NCBI RefSeq assembly: GCF_000213175.1
Contig: NW_009799099.1
Span: 546,038-610,037 of the forward strand
Length of the DNA: 64,000 bases
From: Neurospora tetrasperma FGSC 2508
Lineage: Eukaryota > Ascomycota > Sordariomycetes > Sordariales > Sordariaceae
Direction of reading: 5' to 3'
In this document: piece after piece, positions 35,760 to 44,530 of the stretch
Layout: the number at the start of each line of letters is the position of its first letter
Position numbering within the stretch: position 1 is the first letter of the stretch
Position numbers and translations under genes: made by a program
The notes under the pieces: model-generated
Seen by the model: the letters and a program-made list of their open reading frames with translations, nothing else
Told to the model about the DNA's origin: nothing
The model's database searches: none

Positions 35760-37325
35760 CTACAACTTACTAGTCCTACTCTCCTTCTTCAACATCTCCT
35801 CCGCCACAATCCTCCTCTGGATCTTGCCCGTCGCCGTCTTGGGCATCACATCCGTAAAGTAGATCTTCTTGGGCACCTTGAACTTGGCCAGCTTGCTCCC
35901 CACCCACTTCTTGAACTCCTCCGCACTGGCCTTCTGTCCAGGCTTCAACACAATCGCCACCGCGACTTCCTGTCCATACATTTCATCCGGGATCGCAAAG
36001 CTAACAGCCTCGGAAACGGCCGGGTGGCGCGTCAGGACATTATCCAGCTCAATAGGCGAAATCTTCTCGCCGCCCTTGTTGATCAGCTCCTTGATGCGGC
36101 CCGTGATGACAATGTAGCCGTCCTCGTCCTTCTTGCCCTGGTCGCCCGTGCGGAAGTAGCCCCCCCTGCGCGTGAACGAGGACGCGTTGGCTTCGGGGTT
36201 GTTGAGGTACCCCTTGGTGACGTTTTCGCCGCGGATGGAGATCTCGCCTTCTTGTCCGTCGGGTAAGATGTTGTCTTTATCGTCGAGAATGACCACTTCC
36301 ACGCCTTGGCCGAGGCCGACGGTGCCGGGCTTGCGCTTGCCGACGGAGGGAAGCGGGTTGGAAGTCATTTGGTGGGCGGCTTCGGTCATGGCGTAGGCTT
36401 CGAGAACAGGGGCCTGGAAGGTCTTTTCGAGGTTGTGGAAGACGGTGGGTGATAAAGGGGAGGAGCAGGAGCGGATGAAGCGGATCTTGGGCAGAGGGTT
36501 GGGGACCGGGTGCTTGAGGAGGATTTGGTGGATGGTGGGCACGGCGGTGTACCAGTTTGCTTGGAACTGAGTGAAGTCGGGCCAGAAATCGGTGGCGGAG
36601 AATTTGGCGGGGACGATCATGCTGCCGCCTGTCAGGAGGGGGGCCAAAAGGCCGCAGAGCAGGCCGTGGACGTGGAAGAGGGGCATGACGAGCATGGTTC
36701 GGTCGGCAGAGGTGAGTTGGTAGGTGTTGCGGATGTTCTTCATGGTGCGCGTCAGGTTGCGGTGCGTGAGCGGGACGACCTTGGGGCGCGAGGTGGTGCC
36801 GCTGGTGTGCAGGACCAGGGCGATGTCGTCGGCATCTGGCTTCAACACGGGCTGGGCGCCCTTGCCGGTGAGTTGGCCGAGTTCCTTGACGTCGAGAGCG
36901 ACTTCGTTTTTGGCGGCGTCCCAGTAGGATTCGGCAATGGCGGCGTTGAACTTTTGCGCGGCCTTAACGGCGGGAGCACCGGCTGCGTAGGCGCCCTTGG
37001 GGACGATCACGATGGCGGACTTGACGTCCTCGATGTAGAACTCGAATTCATCTTGCTTGTAGGCCGGGTTGAGAGGGGCGGCGATGCCGCGCTGCCAGGA
37101 GGCGGCGAGGAAGGAGACGATGAACTCGTACGAGTTGACGGTGGCGATGGAGACCGGAGAGCCCTTGGTGATACCAATGTCTGCCAGCTTCTTCTGGAAC
37201 GAAGCGGTTTCACGCTTCAGGTCCGCGTAGGTGACTGTGAGCGCCTGCGGCTTGGAGGGGATGATGACGGCCACATCGTTGTCGGCGCCCTGGATGGCGG
37301 CCTGGAGGTCAAATGGGCAAGGCAT
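35760..37325 (-). CDS. Peroxisomal AMP-dependent CoA ligase (Pcs60/oxalyl-CoA synthetase-like)
   Basis: An acyl-CoA synthetase of the ANL superfamily, closest in layout to yeast Pcs60 and plant AAE3, which activate oxalate or other short acids with ATP and CoA. It is a single exon of 521 residues. The AMP-binding loop LHTSGTTSRPKVVPLTH is followed by MPLFHVHGLL, the adenylate motif YAMTEAAHQM, the hinge aspartate in YFRTGDQG, GRIKELINKGGEKISP, and the C-terminal catalytic lysine in PKTATGKIQRR. The protein ends in SKL, a perfect type 1 peroxisome signal. The ATG at 37325 is used because the nine upstream codons start only at TTG. It is divergent from a methyltransferase gene. Confidence 0.92.
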   Translation of the reverse strand: MPCPFDLQAAIQGADNDVAVIIPSKPQALTVTYADLKRETASFQKKLADIGITKGSPVSIATVNSYEFIVSFLAASWQRGIAAPLNPAYKQDEFEFYIEDVKSAIVIVPKGAYAAGAPAVKAAQKFNAAIAESYWDAAKNEVALDVKELGQLTGKGAQPVLKPDADDIALVLHTSGTTSRPKVVPLTHRNLTRTMKNIRNTYQLTSADRTMLVMPLFHVHGLLCGLLAPLLTGGSMIVPAKFSATDFWPDFTQFQANWYTAVPTIHQILLKHPVPNPLPKIRFIRSCSSPLSPTVFHNLEKTFQAPVLEAYAMTEAAHQMTSNPLPSVGKRKPGTVGLGQGVEVVILDDKDNILPDGQEGEISIRGENVTKGYLNNPEANASSFTRRGGYFRTGDQGKKDEDGYIVITGRIKELINKGGEKISPIELDNVLTRHPAVSEAVSFAIPDEMYGQEVAVAIVLKPGQKASAEEFKKWVGSKLAKFKVPKKIYFTDVMPKTATGKIQRRIVAEEMLKKESRTSKL

Positions 37326-38219
37326 GACGTTGATTTTTCTGTTCTTTTCCAATTGATAGTATGAAATGGAACTCTGTGACCTTTATGGTGTGGTATTACA
37401 GAAATTTCTCTTGGTGTGGTTCGGAAGATGTTGATGGCGTCGTGTGATGACTGATCCAATGACACTAGTCTCGTACAAGGACAGTCCGCTTTGGGCAAAG
37501 ACGCTTCGTGTAAGTGAGTCCGTCACTGGGAATAGCTTCACGAACAAGATAGAAGGAGTAAACAAAGTAACAACTTATTCAATTGGAAACTCAAAAAGAT
37601 CTGAGTAAACAGAATTACAATGAACGCCGACGACGGAGGCGAGTTTGGAACACCATTGACACTCACCCCGGTCCAAGACCGATGATGCCATTCAATGCCT
37701 CCCATTCCGCGTTCGGCAGTAGGCCGGCAATCGGTAACCTTCATGGGCCCACAGGAGACCACTAGCACAGCTGTCTAGAAGCGGGGAAATAAGGGGCTAA
37801 TACGTCGGGTTAGGGTTATACTTGCGTTTGCACGCACCTTTGAATGTGTTTGTCTGCCGCTTTGTCAAAGGGCGGCGTCTCATCATCACCTGTTTTTGCT
37901 GCTTCCGAAGCGGAGAGGACGACACCCTCTTACACCGTAGTCTCACTCACATCTAGGCTTGTTCAACCTGGACAAGTCATATAGCCACGCCATTCGTAGG
38001 GTGTCACGAGGTTCGAACAAAGTTCTGGGCCAGTCTATAAAGTTATACAGAGCGCTAACCCTTCTTTTTAGTATTTTCATCCCAAACCCTTCTTTTACCC
38101 TGTTTGTGAAGAGTCGAAACCTCTCTTCAACGACACTTGACAATTCTACCTCGCCAAACTTGACTCCTACCATAACAAAACCACAAACCACCTCTACCAA
38201 AGTAAACAAAACCATCACC
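37326..38219. other. Divergent promoter region of the CoA ligase and methyltransferase genes
   Basis: This 894-base gap is open in the methyltransferase frame from a TTG at 37959 but has no in-frame ATG before 38220. No other gene is seen. Confidence 0.45.
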
Positions 38220-39275
38220 ATGGCCCCCTCCCCCTCCCGCCTCACCGGGGCATTCACCACCCTCAAGGACACCATCCTCGCCCTCATCGACCCGTGGATC
38301 TTCCTATCCCTCTCCGCCTCCTACCTACCCACAACCATCCTCTCTCTCCTGCGGCAACGGCGCTTCCTCGCCCTTCTCGGCGGTCCTCTACTCTCCTCTG
38401 AATTCCAATCCGTCTGGTTCGGCCACTTCTGGTCCCGCGCCGGTCCCCAAGTGCGCAGCAACGCCGAAGCGAACGTCGTGCCCCTGCTAGAAGGCAGAGT
38501 ATCCAAAGGGCAAGTTGTTCCCAAGAGCGAAGCGCACGCGCCCGGAGTCGGAGGAGTCGTGCTGGAGATTGGACCGGGGAGTGGCATGTGGGTTAGCTTG
38601 TTTAGTGATGACAAGTATCTAAAGGATGAGGAGAAGGAGGAGCAAGGAGGGGAAGATGATGCCGAGGAGGAAGGACTGTCGGCTAGTTGGGCGACGATAA
38701 CGCCTTCTTCTGAGCAGCAACAGCAACAACAACAACAACAACAACAAAAGCAGGCGACGAAAAAAGTGGTGGGAAGTCGCCAGAGGATAACGCAGGTGTA
38801 CGGCATCGAGCCCAATTATGGCATTCACCCGCTGCTTCAACATAACATTGCGCAGGCAGGGCTGTCGCAGACGTACACCATCCTTCCCTTTGGCATCGAG
38901 GATATCGAACGCTATGCGCCTCAGATCCAGCCTGAATCTTTGGATTGCATCGTCTCCATCCTCTGCCTTTGCAGTATTCCGGAGCCTCAAAAGAACATTG
39001 CCATCCTGTACCGCTATCTCAAGCCGGGCGGCCGTTGGTTCGTCTACGAACACGTTAAGTGCTGCTCTAGCAAGCCGGGCGGTTGGTTCATGAATGTCTA
39101 CCAGGCCTTTGTCAACCTCTTCTGGCCAATCTGCCTCGGCGGATGCCAGCTTCGTCGCGATACTGGCCGCTATCTGAAAGAGGCTGGACCGTGGACAGAC
39201 GTCGACTTGGCTCAGCCGCCTAAGGAACAGTGGCACCACACCGTGCCCCATATCTATGGCATCTTGACAAAATAA
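38220..39275 (+). CDS. Class I SAM methyltransferase, METTL7-like
   Basis: A predicted S-adenosylmethionine-dependent methyltransferase of the type-11/METTL7-like group, 351 residues in one exon. An N-terminal hydrophobic segment (about 18-45) could anchor it to a membrane. Motif I is VLEIGPGSGMW at about 114-124. Instead of the usual short step to the next strand, about 70 residues of acidic and polyglutamine sequence (eleven Gln) intervene before VYGIEPNYGIHPLL at 192. LDCIVSILCLCSIPEPQ and LKPGGRWFVYEHV follow as in the family, and a C-terminal GGCQLRRDTGRYLKEAG segment is typical. Substrate unknown. Confidence 0.8.
   Translation: MAPSPSRLTGAFTTLKDTILALIDPWIFLSLSASYLPTTILSLLRQRRFLALLGGPLLSSEFQSVWFGHFWSRAGPQVRSNAEANVVPLLEGRVSKGQVVPKSEAHAPGVGGVVLEIGPGSGMWVSLFSDDKYLKDEEKEEQGGEDDAEEEGLSASWATITPSSEQQQQQQQQQQQKQATKKVVGSRQRITQVYGIEPNYGIHPLLQHNIAQAGLSQTYTILPFGIEDIERYAPQIQPESLDCIVSILCLCSIPEPQKNIAILYRYLKPGGRWFVYEHVKCCSSKPGGWFMNVYQAFVNLFWPICLGGCQLRRDTGRYLKEAGPWTDVDLAQPPKEQWHHTVPHIYGILTK
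38715..38747 (+). repeat. Polyglutamine CAG/CAA microsatellite in the methyltransferase gene
   Basis: Eleven consecutive Gln codons (mostly CAA) lie inside the insertion between the first two SAM-binding elements. Confidence 0.95.
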
Positions 39276-39728
39276 GTAGAAGCGCTACGGTCACGGAGTC
39301 CAGAAATCATCACTGCACCAAGTCACCACCGAGTCATTAGCGAGGTCAGGGTGTCGCATACATGATCGTTGAGGCAACCTTTCAGGCTCGAGATATGTAG
39401 CACCTGACTAGAACTACCTAAAGACTGTCTCTAGTACCTATCTCACCATGATCATATCCCGTGCTGAAAATCCTCCAAGTGTTCGAGAATCAACCGCCCC
39501 AGCAATCGATGGTACTCATGTTTCCATCGTCCAATCAACATGGTGTCCTGAAATAACATTTCAACCTGGTTCCCCTGAGAAAGCACGTAGAACTGTCCGA
39601 AATATTATGGCAGATCTTTGTTTCCGAGCGCCATGGTATGGAAGATATCTTCGTTTTCTGCAACTCTCCATGGTTGGAACAAATCCAATTCTCAGATGAG
39701 CGGCGCAGAAGGGGGAGCCTTGATGAGC
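39276..39728. other. Convergent 3' region
   Basis: The methyltransferase and the CCHC gene both end here. Nothing else is seen. Confidence 0.5.
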
Positions 39729-41346
39729 TTACCAGTCTCCACCAGCAGCCACGACAGAGGACTCCCAGCCACCGCCACCAGCTTGGTGATCGAAACCGCC
39801 ATTGTCAAAGCCCGCGTTGTCAAAACCCGCCTTGTCGAAACCCGCATTATCGAAGCTGGGTGCGGCATCCTCGTCAACGAGCGGGTTGGGGCACTTGGAC
39901 TTGTAGTGTCCCATCTGTTGACAGTTGGAACATTTAACGCGGGTGACTAGGATTCCAGTTAGTGATCTGGCTACATAGCTTCTATCATAGCATACTCACT
40001 ATCACGAGGCTTAGGACACTCTTTGCTGAAATGACCGAATTCATCGCAGTTGCGGCACTGGACGTTGTCCATGTTCTTGGGCTCGGTGCACTCTTTCGCC
40101 ATGTGGCCCTCCTGGCCGCAGTTGCGACAGCCGCGAGGACCACCACCCTGAGGGCAGTCCTTGCTGAAATGACCCACTGGCAAGAGGTGTTAGCCATCAT
40201 ATACGCTTGGGGGACGGGTTATACTACTCACTCTCGTTGCACTTGCGACACTCAACACCCTCAGCGGAGCGCGGCTCGGTGCCTGCACAACTTGTCAGCA
40301 TTACTCGGTCTCGATACTTGATCACGGACTGGCTCTTACAATCAGATGCTCTGTGACCACTCTGTCCGCAGTTCTTGCAGGCAAACTTGTCCACGCGAGG
40401 AATGGGGCCTATACAACGTTAGACTGAATCTTACTCCGCGGTAGAAGGGGGAGCTTACAGTCGCGGATACGGTGGCCGACTTCCTCACAGTTGAAGCACT
40501 TGATGACAAGCTCCTCCTTCTCCGCACCCTCCTCAGGGCAGCTCTTCCGAATGTGCCCCAACTCGCCGCAGTTGCCGCACTTGGGTATGCCGCGAGAGAC
40601 AACCTCACCGGCGTCCTGCAGACGCTCAAGATTCTCGGCAACATCGGCCGGCCACAGGTCGCGGTCGCGAGGGCGGGGAGGGTTCCACTGGAACCGGTAG
40701 GTGACAGTGTACTTCTTGTTGAGGCCGCCCTGCAAGTCCATGTTGGTCATGGTGGTCATGACGGGCCTCTCAATGGCAATCAGCCACAGGTTGACATCCT
40801 GGGCACGAAGGGCCTCCTCCAGCTGCACATAAGTCGTCTCAGGGCTGGCCTTGAGGTAAATCTGGATGGCCTCTTTGACCTCAGTGACCTCCTTCTCCTT
40901 CGCAGCCTCGACAATCATGCTCCAGGCCTCCTCGACGGTCTTGTCGGGCAAGTGGCTGCGGTCGATAGCGCGAGCTGCCTCACACTTGGCGATAGTGTGG
41001 CCTGGCAAAGTCATTAAATGGTGTCCAAGAGTACGGGGGGAACATAGGTCTTACCTTTCTCGCCACAATTCTTGCAGGACCTCTCCGGGCAGTCCTTGAC
41101 GACGTGGTCGGGCGAGTCACACTCGCGGCAGGTCATAGCCGGAGCGTTAGGACACTCGCGGGCATAGTGTCCCTCCTCGTTGCAACGGTGACAAGCACCG
41201 TTAGGCTCCTGATGGCCAGTGCCATCGGCAGCAGCAAAGTCGTTAACGGGGTTGTCGGAACCATGGTTATCGAAGCCATCGTTGTCAGCGAAGGCAGGGC
41301 CTTCACCCGCACCCCAAGCAGCGTCATTTGTCTCCCAAGTGGCCAT
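39729..41346 (-). CDS. Multi-CCHC zinc-knuckle nucleic-acid-binding protein (CNBP/Gis2/Byr3-like)
   Basis: A nucleic-acid-binding protein with ten CCHC knuckles; relatives (human CNBP, yeast Gis2, fission yeast Byr3) bind RNA and act in translation control. Six exons, 41346-41055, 41001-40459, 40408-40340, 40282-40232, 40176-40000 and 39946-39729, give 449 residues. Three knuckles lie in the N-terminal part. A helical middle region of about 125 residues follows with no knuckle, then seven knuckles from CGNCGELGH to CSNCQQMGH. The C-terminal end repeats a GFDNA-like pentamer and finishes in a Gly/Trp-rich tail. The N-terminus has a similar DNDGFDNHG patch. All five introns are phase 1. The middle region makes it unlike plain CNBP, which has seven knuckles and no such domain. 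Confidence 0.9.
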
Positions 41347-42630
41347 GTTGATCACGGCTTTGCGGTGGGGTCTTTGGGATTACTGGAAAGCAGATGGAGC
41401 GTTGCGCTGCGTGGAAGGAGGGGATGTTAGCTGTGCATCGAGGGTGAGTCAAACGTGAGATGAAGTCGCGTTGTTGATGGGTGGAAGCTGTGAGTGAGAA
41501 GGGGCCTCAACAGACAAACGTGGGACGGGCGTGGATGGGGCTGCGGAAACGAAACACAGTGACCAAGCTGAGGTGGAAGTGAGGGAAAAAGCGAGATACC
41601 AAAGACGAGGCTCGCGATGGCCACAAGATGCGATACAGACGGGAAAACGATGGAATATAAAAGGCGGTGGCACTTACGCGGCGCTTGTTGATTGAGAGAG
41701 ATCCTGTGAGCTCCCTCTTGTCAAAGTCAACGGAAGGTAGTATGAGTCCTGATGCGAGTGCGTCGGCAAGTGGGATGCTGATGGAGTGGGAGGAAGGGCT
41801 GGAGGAGGAGAGAAAGGGCGGGAGAGGAAGAAAAAGGAAGAAGAGGGAAGAAGGAAGAAGAGGGGGGGACTTGCGTGAAAGATGCCCGGTCCAAGTGGCA
41901 GGCAACTTGAAGAAATCTGTTGTGGGAGGAGTGGCCTCGTGCCGGGTTTGAGTCTGAGGTGACAGCTCTGTCTGATTTGAGCCTCACCGCGGCAGGCTCC
42001 CAAAGATTGAACGTCAAGGCAAAAACTGGAAGGCACTATGAAAACGACACGGGCACGGGCACGGGTACTGGCACAATGGGGGCCCGGGTCTTTGAATAAG
42101 CAGAGGCAGGTGCGTAGGATAAGAACTCACCCGTCAAACGTCATCAAGGAAGGAAGTAAGTCTTTGAGCTCCAAGGCAGGCACTCGGTGACGACCTTTTT
42201 GTTTGCGCGTGGCTACCTCTAGGTACCTACCTCTAAGTACCAACGGAAAAAGTGCGTTCATCTCAATTCGACTTGGGACTGAGTGTAGGTATGTACTACG
42301 GTAGGTACCTCTGGAAAGCGGGACGAGAGTCAGTTGAGACTGGCCGGAGTGCTCATTCTCTCACCGTTGCGTCTTCTAGTGGAAGTTCTCACCCAGCGGA
42401 CCATATGGATGCTACAATGGAAACAAATACAAGTAAAAGTCATTGTCCCCCAATTCACGCTCCTCCAATGAAGAATGCTTCTGCTGTTTCATTTGCCTTC
42501 TATTCAACGCAGAAACACCAAGATATTGAGACCATCCATCGTTACGCTCCAGGCTTACATCAGTCCAACCTGTGCCATTAGTTTTCCCTGTCTCTTATAC
42601 TGGGCTTCTTTCAACGCACTTCCAGCTGAG
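41347..42630. other. Divergent promoter region of the CCHC and triple-Zn2Cys6 genes
   Basis: The left part is purine-rich leader of the CCHC gene. TAGGTACCT-type motifs form an inverted pair at 42220-42310. The triple-cluster gene's frame is open upstream to an ATG at 42475, but the ATG at 42631 has the better context and start. Confidence 0.45.
42220..42310. repeat. Inverted TAGGTACCT motif pair
   Basis: TAGGTACCTAC at 42220-42230 and GTAGGTACCT at 42301-42310 are inverted relative to each other, with CTACCTCTA and TAAGTACC variants near the first copy. This short palindromic motif also appears elsewhere in the window's intergenic DNA. Confidence 0.6.
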
Positions 42631-43313
42631 ATGGACAATCAATCTCCACCATCTTCCTCGGCCGCCACGTCACATCAGCCGCTACAGTACGGCCATGTCA
42701 TTGAAATAATGCCGATTGTATGTGATCAATGTCGGCCTCTGGGCAACAACAATTGCAACCGCCAGTATCCGTATTGCTTTCATTGCGACAAAAAAGGACA
42801 AGGTAGGCTAGTGCAATTTCCTTTTTATGTCTCTTGTTATAAGCTTCTAGCCAAGCTTGCTGACACATTCCACAGTCTGTTCCTATACACAGAAGGTGAT
42901 GGATGCGTGTAGGCCGTGTAGGTTTAATATGGGGTTAGGCACTCTACAAAACTGCGACCGCAAAGTGCCACGATGCACAATGTGTGAGTTTGAGGGGCTA
43001 GGTAAGCTACCGTATCCTTCGAATCCGTATCCTGCAATTCTGTCCTGTTGACGAAACCCTTCCACTTAGCGTGTTACAGCCTTGATACCGACAATATTGA
43101 GTACAATACGAAATGCAACCAGTGCAGGGCCCGGAATCACAAGTGTGTTGCGCGTCAAAATGCAGAGCCGTGCGAGTTTTGCAAGAGTGAGAGACTACGT
43201 AAGTCGACATCAACACCACTGACTCTTGTCCGTGTCCAGGCTTCCTCTGGCCTACATTAACAAATACTCTAGTTTGCACCTACGTGAAGGCCAGGCGCTC
43301 AGTCCCGGAATGA
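42631..43313 (+). CDS. Small protein with three tandem Zn2Cys6-like clusters
   Basis: I do not recognise a named family. Four exons, 42631-42802, 42876-43001, 43070-43198 and 43273-43313, give 155 residues. After a 30-residue Ser/Gln-rich start come three six-cysteine clusters: C31,34,42,49,52,59; C69,72,84,91,94,101; and C115,118,125,134,137,144. Each matches or nearly matches the fungal Gal4-type binuclear zinc pattern; the third (C-x2-C-x6-C-x8-C-x2-C-x6-C) fits exactly. There is no middle homology or activation region. Introns of 73, 68 and 74 bases split the codon just before the last cysteine of each cluster, all in phase 1. An alternative acceptor at 43239 would add 11 residues but breaks that pattern. 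Codon use is far less biased than in the neighbours. Function unknown; DNA or metal binding is inferred. Confidence 0.75.
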
Positions 43314-44530
43314 AACCAGCTTGAGCGGTCCATTGGATGATGAGATCTGGCAATCCAACAAAACGGTCGTTGGAAGGCAGAAGCTAGCAACCGCGAATAG
43401 TTTTATGAGGTTGGCTTGGTGGGATCATGAGGCGGAGGTCGGTACATTGAACTGTACTTGGAAGTTTCTATGAGCTCTGTTTGCTCCATTTTTTTGCTTT
43501 CCCGCAGAAGAAATGCGGTCTATTATACCCATACTCCTCCAGTTATCATTTACGGATACTGGGCCTAGGAGATGGGAGCTTTGTTTTACAGAATTAGTAT
43601 CCTTTCAACCACGAAGTGGAACTTATAACACATATGTCTTGACATCCCCCATGGTGTAGTTTCAGTTGTTGCCCGTTGAATACATGCATGCATCTGCAAA
43701 ATTACCCAAAAGTGAAGCAAATGGAATTCGAAAGATGACAAGTGAATCGTCTACAATTCAGACCATTAAAGTATCACTCCTCCGACTAGGCATCTCTTCT
43801 GCTCTAGCGGCCTGCTATAAACGACTGAATTGCTGAAAGCGCTGACTGAAGGAACAAAAAACCGGGGCCGTTCGAACCGTTGCTAGCTGCCTGCTATTTT
43901 TCATCCTTTTGATCATGGACCGGGATGAAAGCGGAGATACAGCCAAACGAGTTTTGGACACTACTAAGCCATTGTGTTCCAAGAGGGCATTCATTGTGGT
44001 TTTCTTCCGTCGTCAGGTGTCATTCTATCGTTTATATATACAAGTAGCTACATACACAAATTGGTACGCTACCTGGCTATCTTTCCATTCATGTGCTGTT
44101 AAGTAGTAGGTTTTTTTCTTGACTTTCGAAGTATAAAAATCCTTATTTGAAGTTGTTACCCCTTTCTTCCTTTTTCACATGGAAAGAAGAAAGACTGTAT
44201 CAAGAGCAAACAAATCAGGCCAACACAACTCAAACGGATATTGTGGTTCATGTCACTGGGCTCCTTTTTTCTTAGATTCTGTAAAAAAAAAGACTGCGTT
44301 ACAAAACCCATACTAAACGAACTTTTCAGTGGGATATCCCGTCAACTTGCGTTCAATATGCATCAACGTATATATCCAATGGCCTAATTGGTATTTTCTT
44401 AAGTTCACTCTAAACCAAGGATTATACATTTTGAGACAAGGAAATGTTAGAGACAGGACCAAAAAAACACAACCAAGCTAAACCAAAATGAATGAGTACT
44501 GAAACAAGATATCAAGGAAAGAGGGATATT
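43314..44530. other. Convergent 1.2 kb gap, AT-richer than its surroundings
   Basis: No domain-bearing frame is present. A 63-codon ATG frame at 43915-44106 shows no recognisable feature. T-rich and A-rich stretches probably hold the 3' ends of both neighbours. Confidence 0.45.

Noticed and set aside
36510-37364. 284-codon plus-strand frame, Gly/Val/Asp-rich
   Set aside because: It is antisense to the CoA ligase, whose catalytic motifs are all intact on the minus strand; the frame is a by-product of GC-rich codon bias.
43240-43272. Earlier acceptor for the last exon of the triple-cluster gene
   Set aside because: It would leave a 41-base intron and insert 11 residues before the sixth cysteine, against the pattern of the first two clusters.
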